Position numbers and translations under genes: made by a program. DNA of 64,000 bases, taken from assembly GCA_017304475.1 (NCBI GenBank), contig JAFKKV010000010.1, forward strand, positions 434,001-498,000, read 5' to 3'. The stretch is from Hyphomicrobiales bacterium (lineage in GTDB: Bacteria > Pseudomonadota > Alphaproteobacteria > Rhizobiales > Phreatobacteraceae). Below, piece after piece: positions 61,318 to 64,000 of the stretch (positions are counted from its first letter, which is position 1; every line of letters starts with the position of its first letter). The notes beneath the pieces were generated by a model. That model made no database searches and was not told the origin of the DNA. It was given only the letters and a program-made list of their open reading frames with translations.

Positions 61318-62652
61318 TCAGAACGCCGCCGCCGCAGCCCCGGCAGCCGCCGGAGAAGCACCGTCGCGTTGAGTGGAGAAAGGCATGGCGACCGGCGCGG
61401 TCGCCCCCTGCTCCAAAACGCGAAACTGGGTCATCGGCGCCAGGCCGGCTTCGGCGACAGTGTCGCCCCGGGCCGCGGCGAACTCACCCAGCAGGTCGAG
61501 GGTCCGGAGCATTTGCGGCTCGGTGTGAGCGGCCGAAATGAACATGCGCAGCCTCGGCTTGTCCTTCGGCACCGCGAGCTGAACGATCGGCGGCGCATAG
61601 ATGCCGTGCGACAGCAGCAGCCGATAGGCGTCGAGCGCATTCTGCCTGGTCGAGAAATGCAGCGGGACAATCGCGAAGCCTGCCGCCAATCCGGTTTCGA
61701 GATGGCGCCGGCGCGCTTCGTCGAGGAAGAACCGCGCATTGTGATGCAGGCGAGCGACCCGTTCAGGCTCGGCCTCCAGCACCGCCAGAGCCGCCGCTGC
61801 ACCGGCCGCAACCGGCGGCGGGATGCCGACACTGTAGACATAGCCAGGCAGCGTATGCCTCAGCCAGTCGATCACCTTGGCATTCGACGCAATGAACCCG
61901 CCGCAGGATCCGAGCGTCTTGGACAAGGTGCCCATGGTGAATTCGATATGCCGGCTATCGATGCCGAAATGCTCGCGCACGCCCCGGCCGGTCTTGCCGA
62001 GAACGCCGAAGGAATGCGCCTCGTCGACATAGAGCCAAGCGTCGAATCGATCCTTGAGCGCGACGACACGCGGCAAATCCACGCAGTCGCCATCCATGCT
62101 GTAGAGGCCCTCGCACACGACCAGCGCGCGCTTGTGACGCGGCCGATGGTCACGCAGCAATTGCTCGAGATGATCGAGATCATTGTGCTCGAAGGGTATC
62201 ACCGTGGCGCGCGTCGCGGCGGCGCCCACCATGATGCTGCTGTGGCTGAGCGCATCCACCAGAATCAGGTCGTTGGCGCCCAGAATGTGGGCGATGAAAC
62301 TGACATTGGTTCCGTACCCGCCAACCAGCGCCAAAGCGTCGTCATGGCCCAGAAAGGCCGCAAGCGCCCGCTCGAGCTCCCGATGAAAGCGTCGCTCGCC
62401 TCCGACCAGCCGCGATGCGCCGACCCCGACCCCATATTCGCGCACGGCGCGCTCTGCGGCCGCGGCAATCCGGTCGTCCTCGGCGATGCCGATATAATCG
62501 TAATTGGCGAAGCTGACGAACTCCTGGCCGGCGGCGCTCGCCGCCGCACGCAGGTCGTCGATCGAGGCGTTATACGGGCTATTGGCGGAGATAACCGAGC
62601 CAATGGCAAAATGCAGCCGTCGCGCAGCGTAGTCGCTTAGGCTTCGATTCAT
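61318..62652 (-). CDS. Alpha-oxoamine synthase, serine palmitoyltransferase-like
   Basis: 444-residue PLP enzyme that condenses an amino acid with an acyl thioester. Seen: FANYDYIGIAEDDR at the N terminus, GVGVGASRLVGGERRFHREL, DALSHSSIMVGA, VDEAHSFGVLG (Asp210) and PLP Lys245 in MGTLSKTLGSCGG. The GSCGGF context favours serine palmitoyltransferase over KBL or BioF. The cytosolic form fits bacterial enzymes. It is the first gene of an operon with a reductase and a GNAT protein. GTAAGG precedes the ATG. Amino-acid and acyl specificity are inferred. Confidence 0.87.
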   Translation of the reverse strand: MNRSLSDYAARRLHFAIGSVISANSPYNASIDDLRAAASAAGQEFVSFANYDYIGIAEDDRIAAAAERAVREYGVGVGASRLVGGERRFHRELERALAAFLGHDDALALVGGYGTNVSFIAHILGANDLILVDALSHSSIMVGAAATRATVIPFEHNDLDHLEQLLRDHRPRHKRALVVCEGLYSMDGDCVDLPRVVALKDRFDAWLYVDEAHSFGVLGKTGRGVREHFGIDSRHIEFTMGTLSKTLGSCGGFIASNAKVIDWLRHTLPGYVYSVGIPPPVAAGAAAALAVLEAEPERVARLHHNARFFLDEARRRHLETGLAAGFAIVPLHFSTRQNALDAYRLLLSHGIYAPPIVQLAVPKDKPRLRMFISAAHTEPQMLRTLDLLGEFAAARGDTVAEAGLAPMTQFRVLEQGATAPVAMPFSTQRDGASPAAAGAAAAAF

Positions 62653-63631
62653 GACCTTACTGCTCCCTCGCCCGGCACGCCGATCTGCCCGAACGCCCTA
62701 AGCTTACAGTGATTCCCGCCCCACAGCTCCGCCTTGCACACCCCGTCGCGGCCACCATCCAAGGGTGGCAATGCCCCAAAACCACCCCTGCAGCGCCCTC
62801 GTCCACGTCGCCCCCACTTCTCATGCAACGCAGACCACCGTCTCATATAGCGCAAACTCTTGTCTCATCTAGCGCACGTTGAATAAAATTGCCATAAATT
62901 CCCCAGAGAAAATAAGCAAGCCACACCGCCGCCGGTGAGCCAGTCACGGCCATTTCAGCACCGACTGGAAATGATTGCCATCCCCAGCGACAATTCGTCA
63001 TGCATTCCGCACCACGTCAGGCCTGGATAGTTTTTTGATTCTTGGGCCGTTGCGACATAGTGGCCTCACCCGATTGGGTCATGACACAGAATAACCGTCA
63101 CCATTTTCGAAAAATCGGAGATTTACTGAAATATAAACCGAAAAATACTGCGGAACCTGAAAGTACCCCTCGAGGGTTGGGCATTTACCCGCAGGAGTAG
63201 GCCCTCACGTCAGCCACGCTCCGGGCAGCTTGGATCATGACATGCGAGGTTTCGAGCGCAGGCATTGACAGGCCGTACGCAGTAACACCTAAGATTGTTA
63301 TCGAAATGTCATTTAGTGAACCCAGAAAAATACTCTATCTCGATTCAATTTTCTTTAGAGCTATACTTATAAAATTGAAATAAAAATCACAGATAATAAA
63401 AATATACGAAGAATTATTCAGAATCAAAAAGCAAAATACAAAACTTCTTCTACCATCGAATGTGCTCATCTCACCGCATCTGCACGAAGCAAATGCGGCA
63501 ACGATCGATCGTCGCCACGCACGGGCCTTCGACGCATCGATGGCAGTCCCGAATGCGCAACCATAGCGGAGCAGCCATGATCCGTTGTAAGGATCCCGCC
63601 CCGGTTCCCGGGGCCTGTCATCGAGGAAGCT
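62653..63631. other. Long divergent intergenic region with AT-rich patch and tandem repeats
   Basis: 979 bp between divergent lipid genes. It holds three 15-bp repeats (62818-62876), a CCCTCGAGGG palindrome (63167-63176) and a very AT-rich stretch (about 63290-63440; one 60-base line has 10 G/C by hand count). No credible gene was found. It probably contains both promoters and may be a silencer target. Confidence 0.55.
62818..62876. repeat. Three tandem 15-bp repeats with 22-bp period
   Basis: TTCTCATGCAACGCA (62818-62832), GTCTCATATAGCGCA (62840-62854) and GTCTCATCTAGCGCA (62862-62876), each start 22 bp after the previous. The last two differ at one base. Two helical turns of spacing places copies on one face of the DNA. 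It lies about 170-220 bp upstream of the oxoamine synthase start. It could be a regulator array or the end of a lost IS21-like element. Confidence 0.7.
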
Positions 63632-64000
63632 GTGTCCGACAAGATCATCAGCGGGATAACCGCAAGGCATGAACGTCGCCTCCTGAATTGGCTGGCCGGA
63701 CGTTTGCCGGATTGGACCACCCCCGACATGATGACGGGCATTGGCGTTGTCGGCGGCGCGCTGACATTTGTCGGCTACGGGCTGGCGTCATACGGCGTCG
63801 CGTGGCTGCTCGTTGCCTGCCTTGGGCTCGTGCTGCACTGGTTCGGCGACAGCCTGGACGGCACGCTCGCACGGTTCCGCCGCATCGAGCGCAACAAATA
63901 CGGAATGTTCCTGGATCAGACGGTCGACGTCTTCACGGTCTCGCTGATATTTCTCGGCCTCGGCCTCTCTCCCTGGGTCCGCTTCGAGATCGCCTGCCTG
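63632..64000 (+). CDS. CDP-alcohol phosphatidyltransferase (partial, runs off window)
   Basis: First 123 residues. GTG start at 63632 with GAGGAA before it. An amphipathic N terminus (SDKIISGITARHERRLLNWL) is followed by a transmembrane helix and the complete family signature D-x2-D-G-x2-A-R-x8-G-x3-D-x3-D, read as DSLDGTLARF then YGMFLDQTVD. The enzyme moves a phospho-alcohol from a CDP-activated donor to a lipid or polar alcohol in the inner membrane. Divergent from the sphingoid-base operon, it may attach a head group to ceramide; synthesis of an ordinary phospholipid is the alternative. Confidence 0.85.
   Translation, partial: MSDKIISGITARHERRLLNWLAGRLPDWTTPDMMTGIGVVGGALTFVGYGLASYGVAWLLVACLGLVLHWFGDSLDGTLARFRRIERNKYGMFLDQTVDVFTVSLIFLGLGLSPWVRFEIACL

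Noticed and set aside
63335..63670. 111-codon minus-strand frame in the AT-rich island
   Set aside because: Its 3' half is low-complexity Phe/Ile/Asn from AT-rich DNA and it lacks a ribosome site.

Overview
The window is about 64 kb of a GC-rich alphaproteobacterial chromosome, most likely Hyphomicrobiales (Rhizobiales). Supporting marks are a cpdR gene beside an N-formylglutamate amidohydrolase and a tRNA-Val(GAC), an MmgR/SuhB-type small RNA, a small heat-shock gene with a sigma-32 promoter and a ROSE-like leader, and a 'host attachment' family protein beside gyrB. The genus cannot be fixed from the sequence. No ribosomal RNA, CRISPR array, prophage or intact insertion sequence is visible.

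Layout. 1-3.6 kb: a small secreted protein, then a LodB-type flavoprotein and a LodA-type quinoprotein oxidase with a Tat-like leader, overlapping by 4 bp on the minus strand. 3.8-10.1 kb: a subtilase autotransporter, with a divergent histidine kinase and OmpR-type regulator; three ATGTAACG repeats lie upstream of the protease gene. 10.3-31.7 kb: core chromosome with gyrB, a host-attachment-family protein, two lytic transglycosylases, a DUF459 SGNH protein, gltBD, threonine aldolase, two proteins sharing a small PepSY-like module, hsp20, a lysophospholipase-like hydrolase, hisN and an MFS transporter. 31.7-33.9 kb: a small RNA with terminators, N-formylglutamate amidohydrolase, cpdR and tRNA-Val(GAC).

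34.8-59.2 kb is a surface-polysaccharide region. Its first part (34.8-44.9 kb) is GC-rich, co-directional and tightly packed: methyltransferase, a degenerate sulfotransferase-like protein, three GT4 glycosyltransferases and a KpsE-KpsM-KpsE-KpsT ABC exporter with two KpsE-type proteins. The second part (44.9-59.2 kb) has clearly lower GC, changes strand several times and has long gaps. It holds FkbM and other methyltransferases, more GT4 enzymes, a secreted clan GH-A glycosidase and several unrecognised proteins, some sharing unnamed C-terminal beta-rich modules. This part looks like an acquired or fast-evolving accessory glycan locus.

59.4-64.0 kb returns to high GC. An alpha-oxoamine synthase of the serine palmitoyltransferase type, a short-chain reductase and a GNAT-fold YghO-like protein form one operon, with a divergent CDP-alcohol phosphatidyltransferase running off the end. 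Together these resemble a bacterial sphingolipid (ceramide plus head group) pathway. The nearly 1 kb between them holds a very AT-rich patch and three tandem 15-bp repeats at a 22-bp period.
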